From: Agrobacterium vitis
GTDB taxonomy: Bacteria; Pseudomonadota; Alphaproteobacteria; Rhizobiales; Rhizobiaceae
NCBI RefSeq assembly: GCF_013426735.1
Contig: NZ_AP023273.1
Span: forward strand, 620,001 to 684,000
Direction of reading: 5' to 3'
DNA length: 64,000 bases
Shown piece after piece: positions 17,871 through 27,200 of this stretch; within the stretch, counting starts at the first letter, position 1; each line of letters opens with the position of its first letter. The position numbers and the translations under genes are program-made. Below the pieces are notes generated by a model. That model was not told the origin of the DNA. It made no database searches and was given only the letters and a program-made list of their open reading frames with translations.

Positions 17871-18644
17871 TCATATGACATGGTCATTCGCAAGCTGATT
17901 GTTCTGCCCGAGATAAAAGGATTTCACATCGTCTCGCTCGCGGATCTCGCGGGCAGTGCCCGTCAGCACATCCTTTCCATTTTCGAGAATGGTAGCGCGG
18001 TGGGCATAGGTGAGAGCAATCGCTGAATTTTGGTCGGCGACGAGAATGGATAGCCCCTCCTCCCGGTTCAATCGGCGCAGGGTACGAAATATGTCCTGCA
18101 CCACGATGGGGGCAAGACCCATGGACGGCTCGTCAAGAACAAGCAGACGGGGACGCGACATCAGAGCCCGGCCAACCGCCGTCATTTGTTGCTCGCCACC
18201 GGAGGTGAGGCCCGACAGTGTCCAGCGTTTTTCTTTCAGTCGGGGAAAGAGCCCATAGATACGCTCGAGATCATTGGCGATTTCCGCCCGCGAACTGCTG
18301 CGTCCCAAACCACCGCATGTCAGATTTTCCTCGACGGACAGGCTATGGAAGCAATGGCGCCCTTCCAATACCTGTACAAGGCCGGCGCGCACCAGCGCCG
18401 CCGGGCTTGTTTTGGTGACATCTACGCCGTCAAAATGGATAGACCCGGCATTGATCTGTCCGCGCTCTGCCGAAAGAAGGTTTGACACCGCCTTCAGCAC
18501 CGTCGTCTTACCCGCTCCATTCGCGCCCAAAAGGGCTAGAATCTCGCCCCGCGCAAGCGAAAAGCTGACACCATGCAAAGCGGTGATAGCATGATTGTAG
18601 GTGGCTTGCAGCCCATCCACCTGCAACAATCTAGCGTCTTTCAT
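17871..18644 (-). CDS. livF: LivF-type ABC ATPase
   Basis: A 257-residue ATPase of the branched-chain amino acid (HAAT) importer family, LivF branch. Walker A is GANGAGKTT (about residues 37-45), the signature region is LTSGGEQQMTAVGRAL and Walker B is LLVLDEPSMGLAP. The ATG at 18644 has GAGGAA about 8 bases upstream and is preferred to a TTG at 18671. It is the most downstream gene of the importer cluster, after a 191-base gap holding a hairpin. Together with livG it forms the ATPase pair of this importer. Confidence 0.92.
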   Translation of the reverse strand: MKDARLLQVDGLQATYNHAITALHGVSFSLARGEILALLGANGAGKTTVLKAVSNLLSAERGQINAGSIHFDGVDVTKTSPAALVRAGLVQVLEGRHCFHSLSVEENLTCGGLGRSSSRAEIANDLERIYGLFPRLKEKRWTLSGLTSGGEQQMTAVGRALMSRPRLLVLDEPSMGLAPIVVQDIFRTLRRLNREEGLSILVADQNSAIALTYAHRATILENGKDVLTGTAREIRERDDVKSFYLGQNNQLANDHVI

Positions 18645-18717
18645 GGGATCGATTCCTCGTTGTTCTGGCAAAAAATTGCCCCGTCACGGCGTCACTTCAA
18701 TTGAGCGCTGAACCGCG

Positions 18718-18751
18718 AAATCAGCCCATCTCGTTGTCGATGGGCTGATTT
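18718..18751 (-). terminator. Stem-loop between the binding protein and livF
   Basis: A perfect 13-bp stem AAATCAGCCCATC (18718-18730) / GATGGGCTGATTT (18739-18751) with an 8-base loop. On the transcribed minus strand it ends in only TTT, so it may be a partial terminator or 3'-end stabiliser that keeps binding-protein mRNA more abundant than livF. Confidence 0.65.
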
Positions 18752-18835
18752 TCCAAGGCAAATATCTCAAGTCCATCAGATGCTTGAACTATTTGCAAAA
18801 GGACCAGGAACTGACATCTTCAGTCCCTGTTGGTG

Positions 18836-20170
18836 TTAATTGGTAACGCCATCCGCATCGGCAGCCGTGCGGATCTTGATGCCTTTATCCTTGGCATAAG
18901 CCTCGGAGGACTTTTCAATGATCGGCCGCAGCAACGCCCAATCCGGTGCAATCCAATCAGACACGACGTTCCATTTCTTGCCGTCCCATTGCTGGAAGGT
19001 CACATAACCATTGCCCTCGTGATTGTCCCAGGTGACATTGATGGAGTGAAACAGGTCTTTGGCGCCAAGTTCCTCAACGCGCTTCTGGTCCAGTTGCAAA
19101 TGCTCGAAGCCCCAGCGTACTTCGTCGCCGGTCAGCGTGCGCTTGCCGAATTTTGCCTGCGCGATGCGGATCGCCTCGACATTCAGGATGCCATTGACGA
19201 TACCCAGGTTGTGATAGACGGAGCCGATGCGTTTTTTGTCTTCCAGGTTGCCCTTGCCACTATCATAAAGCGTCTTGACGATTTCCTTGACGACTGGATA
19301 CTCGGCACCGGACGCCTGGGTGGTGATGGCGGTATAGCCTTTGGCGGCATCGCCTGCCGGGATCACATCTTCTTCAGAATTGGACCAGACATTGCCAATG
19401 ATATGGTCCACCGGAAAGCCGGTTTTGGCAGCTGTTTTCAGGGCCACCGGGTTCATCACGCCCCAACCGCGCAACACGACGTAATCAGGTTTGGCGCGAC
19501 GAATGGTGAGCCATTGGGCTTGTTGTTCGTTGCCGGGATGCGGCACCTCGATCTGCTGGACATCAAAACCGTATTTCTTGGCCAGCAATTCATAGATCGG
19601 AATGGTTTCCTTGCCATAAGGCGAGCCGTGATAGAGAACCACGATCTTCTTGCCCTTCAGGTTTTCGATCCCGCCCAGCTTGGAGCCAATATAGTTCACG
19701 ATACCGGAGGTTTCGCTGTAGGGATTGAGCAACAAGGGGAAAACATAGGGAAATACGCGGCCATCGGTGGAATCCGTACGACCGTGGTTGATGGTGATCA
19801 ACGGTGTCTTGTCGGCGGTAATGCGGTCGATCATCGCATAGGCGATGCCCACGGATAACGGGTTCCAGGCGGCGACGTTCGGATTGCTTTTCAGGCGCTC
19901 ATAGGCTTCGACGCCACGTTCGACCTCGTATTGGGTTTCGGCCTCCGACCAGGTGAGCTTGACGCCATTGACGCCGCCATCCCGGGTGTTGATCAGGTTG
20001 AGATAGTCGATAAACCCGCCAAAGAAACCGGTTCCACCTGCGGCATAGGGACCGACGCGGTAGCTCTGCAAGGGAAAATACTGCTCATCGGCATGCGCTA
20101 CGGGAAGCGCGACACTCAACGAGATGCCGATCACCAATGCCGTGGCCTTGAATTTCGAAAGAATGCTCAT
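18836..20170 (-). CDS. Branched-chain amino acid type ABC substrate-binding protein
   Basis: A 444-residue periplasmic binding protein of the Peripla_BP_6 (LivJ/LivK-like) family, larger than classic LivK. A signal peptide is seen from the ATG at 20170 (MSILSKFKATALVIGISLSV, cleavage near AHAD). The fold is recognisable from NTRDGGVNGVKLTWSEAETQYE and GSPYGKETIPIYELLAKKYGF. The long form with a C-terminal QWDGKKWNVVSDWI segment is common for importers of amides, short-chain acids or aromatic compounds, so the ligand should not be assumed to be leucine. It lies about 100 bases downstream of livM. Confidence 0.88.
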   Translation of the reverse strand: MSILSKFKATALVIGISLSVALPVAHADEQYFPLQSYRVGPYAAGGTGFFGGFIDYLNLINTRDGGVNGVKLTWSEAETQYEVERGVEAYERLKSNPNVAAWNPLSVGIAYAMIDRITADKTPLITINHGRTDSTDGRVFPYVFPLLLNPYSETSGIVNYIGSKLGGIENLKGKKIVVLYHGSPYGKETIPIYELLAKKYGFDVQQIEVPHPGNEQQAQWLTIRRAKPDYVVLRGWGVMNPVALKTAAKTGFPVDHIIGNVWSNSEEDVIPAGDAAKGYTAITTQASGAEYPVVKEIVKTLYDSGKGNLEDKKRIGSVYHNLGIVNGILNVEAIRIAQAKFGKRTLTGDEVRWGFEHLQLDQKRVEELGAKDLFHSINVTWDNHEGNGYVTFQQWDGKKWNVVSDWIAPDWALLRPIIEKSSEAYAKDKGIKIRTAADADGVTN

Positions 20171-20273
20171 GCTTGGATACACTCCTGGTATTGCCCGGTG
20201 CGATGCGCATCGGACGTGTTCATGGATGATGGATGGATTGCGGATAAACGGCGTGCGGAGAGAGAGAGCCGGA

Positions 20274-21329
20274 TCAGGCTGGCCAAACCGGCACGCCGAA
20301 GCGTTTTCGGATCCTGTCGATAAGGGCGGCAAGCCCATCTGGCTCAAGGATCAAGAAAAGAATGATGAGTGCGCCGAGCACGATACGCTGCGTCATATCG
20401 AGCACGCCGCTATCGAACAGGTCACCAAAGACGAAGGCCCCAACCCGCGACAGCACCACCGGAAACACCACGATCAGGGCCGCCCCGAAAAAGGCACCGC
20501 GCAGCGAGGCCAGACCGCCAATGATGATGATGAACAACACCTGGAATGAGCGATCCAGGTTAAAACCCGCCGGTTCGACGGTGCGCAGATAGGCAAAGGC
20601 CCAGAGCACACCGGCGATACCAATGATGAAAGACGACACGGCAAAGGCCAGAAGCTTGGTGCGTAACACCGGAACGCCGATAATGCGCGCCGCCGTTTCG
20701 TTATCTCGCACCGCGATGAAATTGCGACCCGTTTGAGAAATCACCAGCCGATGAGCGAGAAAGGTGACGAGTGTAACGATGATCAGCGCAAAATAGTAGC
20801 GCCCGACCGGCCCCTCGAAGGTAAAACCGGCAAGCGTCAGCGGCGGCGCATCGATGACACCCGAAGCGCTATCGTTGGAAAACCAGCTGAATTTCGTCAA
20901 CGCCCACTGGACGAAGAACTGTGCAGCAAGGGTGGAAACCGCGAGATAGAAGCCGCGCAGCCTAAGGCTTGGCAAGCCGAAGACAATGCCAATGGCCGCA
21001 GCGGATAGACCCGCGAGCAGGATGCTGACGATAAGCGGCAGGGAACCAGCCCGCAGGTCAAAATTGAAGCAGGCAAACGCGCCAACCGCCATGAAGGCCG
21101 CGCTGCCAAGCGACACCTGGCCTGCATAACCGGTCAGCAGATTGAGCCCGACCCCTGCGAGGCTAAGGGCCAGAAAGGGCAGCAGGATACCATCGAACAG
21201 GTAGCTCGTGCCGATCACTGGAAGAATGCCATAGGCCACCAAAAGCACCAGCAGGGTGGCGACAGAGATCGGCATCGCTTTTGCTGGCGTGATCCTCGCA
21301 GGCGTCACGTTGGGCGAAACAGCAGACAT
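20274..21329 (-). CDS. livM: LivM-type ABC permease
   Basis: A 351-residue inner-membrane permease of the BPD_transp_2 family, LivM branch. It has many hydrophobic helices, the NLLTGYAGQVSLGSAAFMAVGAF motif near residue 65-85 and the ATPase-contact segment QTGRNFIAVRDNETAARIIGV near 205-225. It starts 3 bases after the livH stop and pairs with livH to form the channel. Confidence 0.92.
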   Translation of the reverse strand: MSAVSPNVTPARITPAKAMPISVATLLVLLVAYGILPVIGTSYLFDGILLPFLALSLAGVGLNLLTGYAGQVSLGSAAFMAVGAFACFNFDLRAGSLPLIVSILLAGLSAAAIGIVFGLPSLRLRGFYLAVSTLAAQFFVQWALTKFSWFSNDSASGVIDAPPLTLAGFTFEGPVGRYYFALIIVTLVTFLAHRLVISQTGRNFIAVRDNETAARIIGVPVLRTKLLAFAVSSFIIGIAGVLWAFAYLRTVEPAGFNLDRSFQVLFIIIIGGLASLRGAFFGAALIVVFPVVLSRVGAFVFGDLFDSGVLDMTQRIVLGALIILFLILEPDGLAALIDRIRKRFGVPVWPA

Positions 21330-21332
21330 GGA

Positions 21333-22229
21333 TCAAACCCTTTCCACGAGCTTTTGGCCGAAAAGACCGGAGGGGCGCACAAGTAAAAACAGCAGGGCAA
21401 TCACATAGGCGAACCACCCTTCAATCCCCCCGCCAAAATAGGCCCCGATATAGACTTCGGCCAATTTCTCAGAAGCGCCAATCAGCAGCCCGCCGATAAT
21501 CGCCCCCAGGATGGAATCAAAACCGCCCAGCACCAGCACAGGCAGTGCTTTCAGCACGATCAAGGATAAGGAAAACTGCACGCCGGAGCGCGCGCCCCAC
21601 AAGAGCCCAGCAACCAGCGCCACAAGCCCGGCGGCGGCCCACACACTTGCCCAGATCCAGGGAAGTTTCAGGCCAACGGCTAGTGCCGCAAACGGATCAT
21701 CGGCGACCGCACGAAAACCAAGCCCAATGCGGGTATAGCGAAAGAACACGGACAGGACGACAACAAGCCCAAAGGCAACGACCGCTGCGAAAATATCGAA
21801 CTTGCTGATAAACACACCCGCGATATCGAAAGGAACATCTTCAATGCCCAGATCAAGCCCATGCACCTGCGTGCCCCAGAGCAGTTGGGCTGCTCCTTCA
21901 ATCATGTAGGACAGGCCAAGCGTGGCCATGAACATGGTAATCGGCGGCTTGTTGGTGAGCGGACGAAGGACCGTCCGCTCAATGCCAATGCCGAGCAGGA
22001 TCATGATGGCGAAGGTAACCAGGAAGGCGAGCGGAAAACCAAACCCGCGCTCTGTGAGGCTGACGAAGGTCAGCGCTGCAAACAGCAGCATGGCACCCTG
22101 TGCAAAGTTCAAAACACCCGATGTCTTGTAAATCAGCACGAAACCGATTGCCACGAGCGAATACATCACGCCGGACAGCAATCCGCCGACAAGCACTTCG
22201 GTAAAAAACAACCCGTCAAAATCGGCCAT
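21333..22229 (-). CDS. livH: LivH-type ABC permease
   Basis: A 298-residue inner-membrane permease, LivH branch of the branched-chain amino acid importer family. Motifs: MYSLVAIGFVLIYKTSGVLNFAQGAM near the N-terminus and YTRIGLGFRAVADDPFAALAVG in the ATPase-contact loop. The ATG at 22229 overlaps the livG stop (TGATG), showing translational coupling; a TTG one codon upstream is also possible. Confidence 0.92.
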   Translation of the reverse strand: MADFDGLFFTEVLVGGLLSGVMYSLVAIGFVLIYKTSGVLNFAQGAMLLFAALTFVSLTERGFGFPLAFLVTFAIMILLGIGIERTVLRPLTNKPPITMFMATLGLSYMIEGAAQLLWGTQVHGLDLGIEDVPFDIAGVFISKFDIFAAVVAFGLVVVLSVFFRYTRIGLGFRAVADDPFAALAVGLKLPWIWASVWAAAGLVALVAGLLWGARSGVQFSLSLIVLKALPVLVLGGFDSILGAIIGGLLIGASEKLAEVYIGAYFGGGIEGWFAYVIALLFLLVRPSGLFGQKLVERV

Positions 22230-23119
22230 CAAATGCCATCTCCGTCTTCATTCTCTGGTGCAACACCGAGATAGGCATCAATGACTTTCTGGTCAGCGGA
22301 AATTTCCGCTGGTGTGCCATCGGCAATTTTCCGCCCGTAATCCAGCACCGCCACATGGTCGGAAAGGCCCATAACGACGCCAATATCGTGCTCGATCAAC
22401 ACCACAGTGGTGCCAAATTCATCCCGTGCGGCGCGCACATAATGCGCCATTTCGTTTTTCTCGGTGGCTGTCATGCCAGCCATTGGTTCGTCCAGCAGCA
22501 AGATGTCGGGCTCTGCGACCAGGGCACGGGCAAGCTCCACCCGCTTTTGAAGACCGTAAGGCAAAGTACCCGCAAGGCGATCCCTGAGGTCGGTGAGATG
22601 CAGAAAATCGAGAATTGCCACCGATTTGTCGCGGGCATCCTTATGCTCACGGGCAGCCCTGCCATAGCCGATGATCTGCTCCACAAAACTGGATCTATTG
22701 CGGTAAACGCGGCCCGCCATGACATTGTCCAGAACACTCAACCCCTTGAACAGGGCGAGGTTTTGAAAGGTTCGGGCAATACCAAGCTGCGCGAACCTCT
22801 GGGTCGGCACGCGGCTGAAATGGAGTTCGCCGATGGAAACGCGGCCGTGATCCGGCTGATAGAGACCGCTGATCACGTTAATGATGGAGCTCTTACCAGC
22901 ACCATTCGGGCCGATAATGGCGCGGATCTCACCTTTGCTCACCTTCAGATCAATATCGCTGAGCGCTATAACGCCTCCAAAAGACAGAGTGACCCCAGAG
23001 AGGGCCAAGGCATTTGAGGAAGCCTTTGCACTGTTGACCGCAGCCACATCATCCACCGATGCGCTCAGATCAGCCAAGAAAATGGCACCAGATCGGGCCG
23101 CCTGCATAGCAATCGTCAT
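22229..23119 (-). CDS. livG: LivG-type ABC ATPase
   Basis: A 296-residue ATPase, LivG branch. Walker A is GPNGAGKSS, the signature-like region is LPYGLQKRVELARALV, and Walker B is ILLLDEPMAGMTATE. The C-terminus carries the LivG-type VLDYGRKIADGTPAEI segment. It has an unusual N-terminal extension of about 45 residues before ALALSGVTLSFGG. The ATG at 23119 is chosen for its GGAGG site; an ATG at 23137 lies on top of that site. It is the first gene of the importer operon. Confidence 0.9.
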   Translation of the reverse strand: MTIAMQAARSGAIFLADLSASVDDVAAVNSAKASSNALALSGVTLSFGGVIALSDIDLKVSKGEIRAIIGPNGAGKSSIINVISGLYQPDHGRVSIGELHFSRVPTQRFAQLGIARTFQNLALFKGLSVLDNVMAGRVYRNRSSFVEQIIGYGRAAREHKDARDKSVAILDFLHLTDLRDRLAGTLPYGLQKRVELARALVAEPDILLLDEPMAGMTATEKNEMAHYVRAARDEFGTTVVLIEHDIGVVMGLSDHVAVLDYGRKIADGTPAEISADQKVIDAYLGVAPENEDGDGI

Positions 23120-23960
23120 GTTGTAAGCCCTCCTCATCTCCAGATCGCTGCGCCCAAAGAGCGATTTACTGTGCTTGTCTGGTCTCAGAGTCTGTCTGGT
23201 TCATATTGAACCTAACGGACTCTCAGTTCTCTTGTTTTCGTTTGTCTTTTCGGCAAACCCAGGTTCCACTTTCCCCTGACAAACTTTGGCGCACAGCAAA
23301 CGTTTCCGTGCCGTCCGATGTCTCCAGATCTTATGGAGGCGGCATTTGGCCGGTTTGATAAAGTCCCTTCAGAACGCACCCGTGCAGGATGTACACTTGG
23401 CGAAATGACAGACGTTTCCTGCTGTCTGCGAGCGGCACAAACCGACATGATGCAAGCCGAACAACCGCGTTGATCCGATTTTCACCATTCAATAGAGCCG
23501 CAATAGATACATCCGCACATCAATCAAAAGCCTGTTTCGCACCCAGAAAGAAACCGGTCTTTATTTAAGGTCAGAACCAACACTTATTGAGGTTAATTAG
23601 AAACACAGCATACGAAGCGCGTGGAAAACAAAATATATTTTCATTTTCCTATACTTTTGACTGCCGACGCCCCCTTTTCAATTCCGTACTTGTTCAGCGC
23701 GATTATTTATCTATAATTTCCATAGATTTTAAAGGTTTTATTTTCTAATTTTTGCGCTTAGCGAAGAATGACCGTTGGGCTGAACGCGCCACCAAACGCG
23801 CTATAATCTAAGCTGGAAACCGATGCGCCTTGTCACGAGATTTCGCAAAATCCACTGAAGGCGTTGAGATCAAATCCATACATATCAACGCGAATGGCAA
23901 GGTGCCCGTTGATCGCATAGCCCAAATCGCCTGTATCCAGGTTTTTTTAAGAAAGGCACA
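23120..23960. promoter_or_regulatory. Long non-coding region upstream of livG
   Basis: About 840 bases without a convincing gene. The part near livG carries dispersed repeat sequence (listed separately at 23188-23284). From about 23560 to 23760 the DNA is markedly AT-rich and probably contains the livG promoter. An ATCTAT-type palindromic patch TTATCTATAA (23707-23716) and CATAGATTTT (23721-23730) resembles sites at 2900 and 13430. The right end overlaps the tail of the convergent-looking LacI gene region. No RNA gene is recognised. Confidence 0.4.
23188..23284 (+). repeat. Dispersed intergenic repeat, copy A
   Basis: A compound element. First comes an imperfect palindrome from GAGTC (23188) to GACTC (23222) with an exact core GGTTCA-TAT-TGAACC. 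Then comes a 47-base unit (23238-23284) starting TCGTTTGTCTTTTCGG, with core GTTCCACTTTCCCC, ending TGACAAAC. The 47-base unit recurs at 59257-59303 and, inverted, at 45775-45820. The palindrome recurs at 57156-57182. Confidence 0.75.
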
Positions 23961-25034
23961 TCATCGGGATGATCGGCGAAAGTGGCTTGATCCGCGCAAT
24001 ATCAAATTGCAATCGAGAGTGCGCGTGCGTATGTCCGGAACATTGTCTTGTGTTAACCGCGACAAAACATAAGCGCTGATCGATTGCGCTATTTTTTCAA
24101 TAGGTTGAGCGATGGCGGTCACTCCGTCATCATAGAGGCGAAACAGTTCCACATCATCGAAACTGACGATGGCGATGTCTTCCGGCATCCTTGCCCGGTG
24201 TTCCCGGACCCATTCCAGAATGCCGTAGGTCATTTTATAATTGGCGGAGAAGACCGCTGTTGGCGGCTCAGCCAGCGCCATGAATTTCTGAATGGCAGAA
24301 TATCCGCCTTCTTCGGTCCAGTCGCCGGAATGCAGGTAGGAAGGGTTGAAAGGAATCCTGCCCTCTTCCAGGGCCTGCTGATAGCCATTCAGGCGCTGCA
24401 ATCCCGATGATGTATCCAATGTGCCAAAGGCCGTGGCGATCCGTGTATGACCGAGATCGATCAGATGGCGGACAGCACGGTAGGATGCCTTGGCATTTTC
24501 GACGAACACGCGATCAACGCGCAACCCCATGATATCATTATTGTAGACGGTTACCGGAATACCGCGTTCCACGAATCTCTCGACTTCATTGGGAATGTCT
24601 CCATGTCCCGCAAGAATGAGCGCATCGACATTCTGCCCAGCAAAATAGGAGAGGGATTCACTCAGCAGCCTGATGTCACCATCATGGCAATAGGTCAGCA
24701 GCGTTCTGCCGCTCTGACGAAACAAGCGCGCCAGATGATTGAGGAGCTGGGCATGAAACTCATCCAGCTCCGGCGTCAAAAAGCCAATCACATCGGTCTT
24801 GTCGCTTTTCATCGCCCGCGCGGCGGCACTGCGTTGAAAAGACAGGGCCTCAATGGCCCGCTCAATTTCGGCGCGGTTGCCATTGCGCACCGTTTGCCCA
24901 TTGAGATATCGGGACACCGTGCCGATGGCCACACCTGCGGCCTCGGCCACATCGTGGATGGTTGCCTGTTTTCGCTTGCCGGTTATTTCCACAGGCCCTC
25001 TCCGCAGCTCCAGTCTTGGCCCTGGCAAGGACAC
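23961..25034 (-). CDS. LacI-family transcriptional regulator
   Basis: A 357-residue regulator. The N-terminal LacI helix-turn-helix is clear (ATIHDVAEAAGVAIGTVSRYLNG), followed by a periplasmic-binding-like effector domain (VIGFLTPELDEFHAQLL ... FGTLDTSSGLQRLNGYQQAL). The start is uncertain: a GTG at 25034 gives this length, and a GTG about 14 codons further in is also possible; neither has a strong ribosome-binding site. It is the last gene of the GH95/oligosaccharide operon and likely controls it in response to a released sugar. Confidence 0.88.
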   Translation of the reverse strand: MSLPGPRLELRRGPVEITGKRKQATIHDVAEAAGVAIGTVSRYLNGQTVRNGNRAEIERAIEALSFQRSAAARAMKSDKTDVIGFLTPELDEFHAQLLNHLARLFRQSGRTLLTYCHDGDIRLLSESLSYFAGQNVDALILAGHGDIPNEVERFVERGIPVTVYNNDIMGLRVDRVFVENAKASYRAVRHLIDLGHTRIATAFGTLDTSSGLQRLNGYQQALEEGRIPFNPSYLHSGDWTEEGGYSAIQKFMALAEPPTAVFSANYKMTYGILEWVREHRARMPEDIAIVSFDDVELFRLYDDGVTAIAQPIEKIAQSISAYVLSRLTQDNVPDIRTRTLDCNLILRGSSHFRRSSR

Positions 25035-25052
25035 ACGAGCAATCGTCTCACA

Positions 25053-27125
25053 TCATTTGGGCACCACGCCGTCAATCACAATCGCACGGTGAATGGAAAG
25101 GCCTGGCAGATCAACCGTGATTGCGCCATCTGCTTGTTTTTTCCAAGCAAATGTCTCACCTGAAATCGCATCATAGACCGATGATGGCGTCCCAGGCAGC
25201 CGGACCGTGAAGGATAACGGCCCGATGGAGGGAATATCCTCGATCATCTCCATGGGTCTTGCTGTCGGCTGCCAATTGATCCGCACCGACTGACCGCGGA
25301 TCTGTGGGATGCCGCAGAGAAGGTGAACTATGCTGCGATTTTCATGGGCCTGTACCGTCAGCGTCGCACGGCCTGCGGATGGCAAAGTGGTTTCCAGCAT
25401 CCGCCCCGGCATTAGCCGTTCGATCAGCGCATCGACCAGATATTTGTAGAGAGGCTGCCCCATGGCGCGGTAAAGTGCAAAGACCGGATAGGCGATGGTG
25501 CCTACCTTGCCATGCACTGCGCAGGCCACGCCAATAGCATCCGCCTCAGGATCATCTGGCGTATGCTGATGCGAGCAGAAATGGTTGAAGGCACGATTGA
25601 AATAGGGCGGCCTTATGCTTGCCAGAACAGTGGCGCCCGCCGCTTGCAGTTTTTCGGCCTCGGCATAGACCACGAAGGGGCTTGCCGGCAGGCGCGCATC
25701 GGTCAATGCTTCGGTGATCTGCGCATAGGATGGCTCGAAGGCGATGTTTTCGCCTGTGAGTGTCAGGCCCGTCTCAAAGGCAAAAGCGCCGGTATTCGGT
25801 GTGCGGCCAGACTGGCCGGAAATGAGGACCGCGCCACCCGAGGCGAGATAGGCATCGAATTTTGCCTTTAAGGCAGCATCCACCGGGATCGTATCGGGTA
25901 AGATAATCAGGCGATGGCGGGAAAAATCCATCTCCGGGTCGATGACGTCGAAACATCTATGCAATTCCAGCAGCATCTGCACCGCACCGTCATCGCTATC
26001 GCGCACACGCTCCACACCGTCCCGATGGAAATATTCGGTGGCGAGAATGGCGATGTCAGAGACCTGTTCCGCACCCTCCAGAAAGGGTTCAAGAGCAGCG
26101 ATCCGGCGAAAGGCCGGGGCGATGCTGCGATAGGTATCGGCATTGATCCGGCCATTGGGATGGAGCTGATCGCCAACCAGGCATTTAGACCCAAGCGCCA
26201 CCATCATGGCACATTCATATTCCAGCGCATCGGGATGTTTGAATCCGCCGAATTCGCCCCAACTGGTGTGGAATTTGCCGGTATGACTGACAAAATCCAG
26301 GCCAAGCCGCGCCGCATAGCGGGCGCTGGAGGGAAAGTGATTATAGCCCCAACCGCCCGTGGGCAGGCTTTCCAGTTCAAGATGGGTGTAAGGCGCGAAA
26401 CGGTCTTTGCCATATTTGTTGATATGGCCGCTGTTGTAAAAGATCCGCGCCTGCGGAAATTCGCGCCGCAGAACGGTGCTCATTTCCTCGCGGAACTGCG
26501 CATTGACGGCCTCGTCATTGGCCAGCCGATCCACCTTGTTCAGCGGGTCGAGATTGAGGCGTGCCATGCGCGCAAGACAGGCAGTGCAGACGCAATCCGG
26601 CGTCTGGATAATGTCGAAGAACAGCCCGGCAGTCGGATAAAGCGTCAGAACCTCTCTGGCTTCGGCCATCAAGTAGCTACGAAAATCATCTTGGTTGAGG
26701 CACAAGGTGTGCCAGGCCGCGCTTAACTGGTTCTGGGCCGAACGATCATGGTCATCGGCATGGTCAAGATGATTATTGGCCTTCATCACCCGCCATTCGG
26801 GATGCAGGCGGGCAGTCCGCTCATCCCACTGCACCGAGAGATAGATGGGCGTTTCAATATCAGCAGCGTTGCAGGCGGCAATCATCTCCCCCAGCAGATC
26901 GGGGCGAGACAGATTGGGATGCGGCGCACCCACCTTGGTCGGATAATAGGACCAGCCATGGTGGCATTTGGCAAACAGCGTGATGGAATTGACATGCGAT
27001 TGCTTCAGCGTGTCAACGAACGCTTCAGCGTCAAACTGGCTGCCAATGCCCGGAATATGCTCGGATGTGTGAAAATCGAGATGAATTTGACGATAGCGCA
27101 ATGGACGCAATGAATTCTGCGACAT
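25053..27125 (-). CDS. Glycoside-hydrolase-like protein (GHL6 / GH42-like architecture)
   Basis: A 690-residue predicted cytosolic protein with no signal peptide. The N-terminal half looks like a TIM-barrel of the hypothetical glycosyl hydrolase 6 type (RQIHLDFHTSEHIPGIG, NSITLFAKCHHGWSYYPTKVG, AGLFFDIIQTPDCVCTACLARM). The middle resembles a GH42 beta-galactosidase trimerisation domain (DFSRHRLIILPDTIPVDAALKAKFDAYLASGG), followed by a beta-rich C-terminus. The CxCxxC-type cluster is common in this group. An AAGGAG site precedes the ATG. Its place right after a GH95 fucosidase points to action on the same glycan, but no activity can be assigned; this is moderate-confidence family recognition. 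Confidence 0.7.
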   Translation of the reverse strand: MSQNSLRPLRYRQIHLDFHTSEHIPGIGSQFDAEAFVDTLKQSHVNSITLFAKCHHGWSYYPTKVGAPHPNLSRPDLLGEMIAACNAADIETPIYLSVQWDERTARLHPEWRVMKANNHLDHADDHDRSAQNQLSAAWHTLCLNQDDFRSYLMAEAREVLTLYPTAGLFFDIIQTPDCVCTACLARMARLNLDPLNKVDRLANDEAVNAQFREEMSTVLRREFPQARIFYNSGHINKYGKDRFAPYTHLELESLPTGGWGYNHFPSSARYAARLGLDFVSHTGKFHTSWGEFGGFKHPDALEYECAMMVALGSKCLVGDQLHPNGRINADTYRSIAPAFRRIAALEPFLEGAEQVSDIAILATEYFHRDGVERVRDSDDGAVQMLLELHRCFDVIDPEMDFSRHRLIILPDTIPVDAALKAKFDAYLASGGAVLISGQSGRTPNTGAFAFETGLTLTGENIAFEPSYAQITEALTDARLPASPFVVYAEAEKLQAAGATVLASIRPPYFNRAFNHFCSHQHTPDDPEADAIGVACAVHGKVGTIAYPVFALYRAMGQPLYKYLVDALIERLMPGRMLETTLPSAGRATLTVQAHENRSIVHLLCGIPQIRGQSVRINWQPTARPMEMIEDIPSIGPLSFTVRLPGTPSSVYDAISGETFAWKKQADGAITVDLPGLSIHRAIVIDGVVPK

Positions 27126-27200
27126 GATGGCTCCTTTTCTCCGGCACGAAAGCCGCGAAAATCCTGTTAGAACACCTGAAAATGGATGGTGAAATATCTG

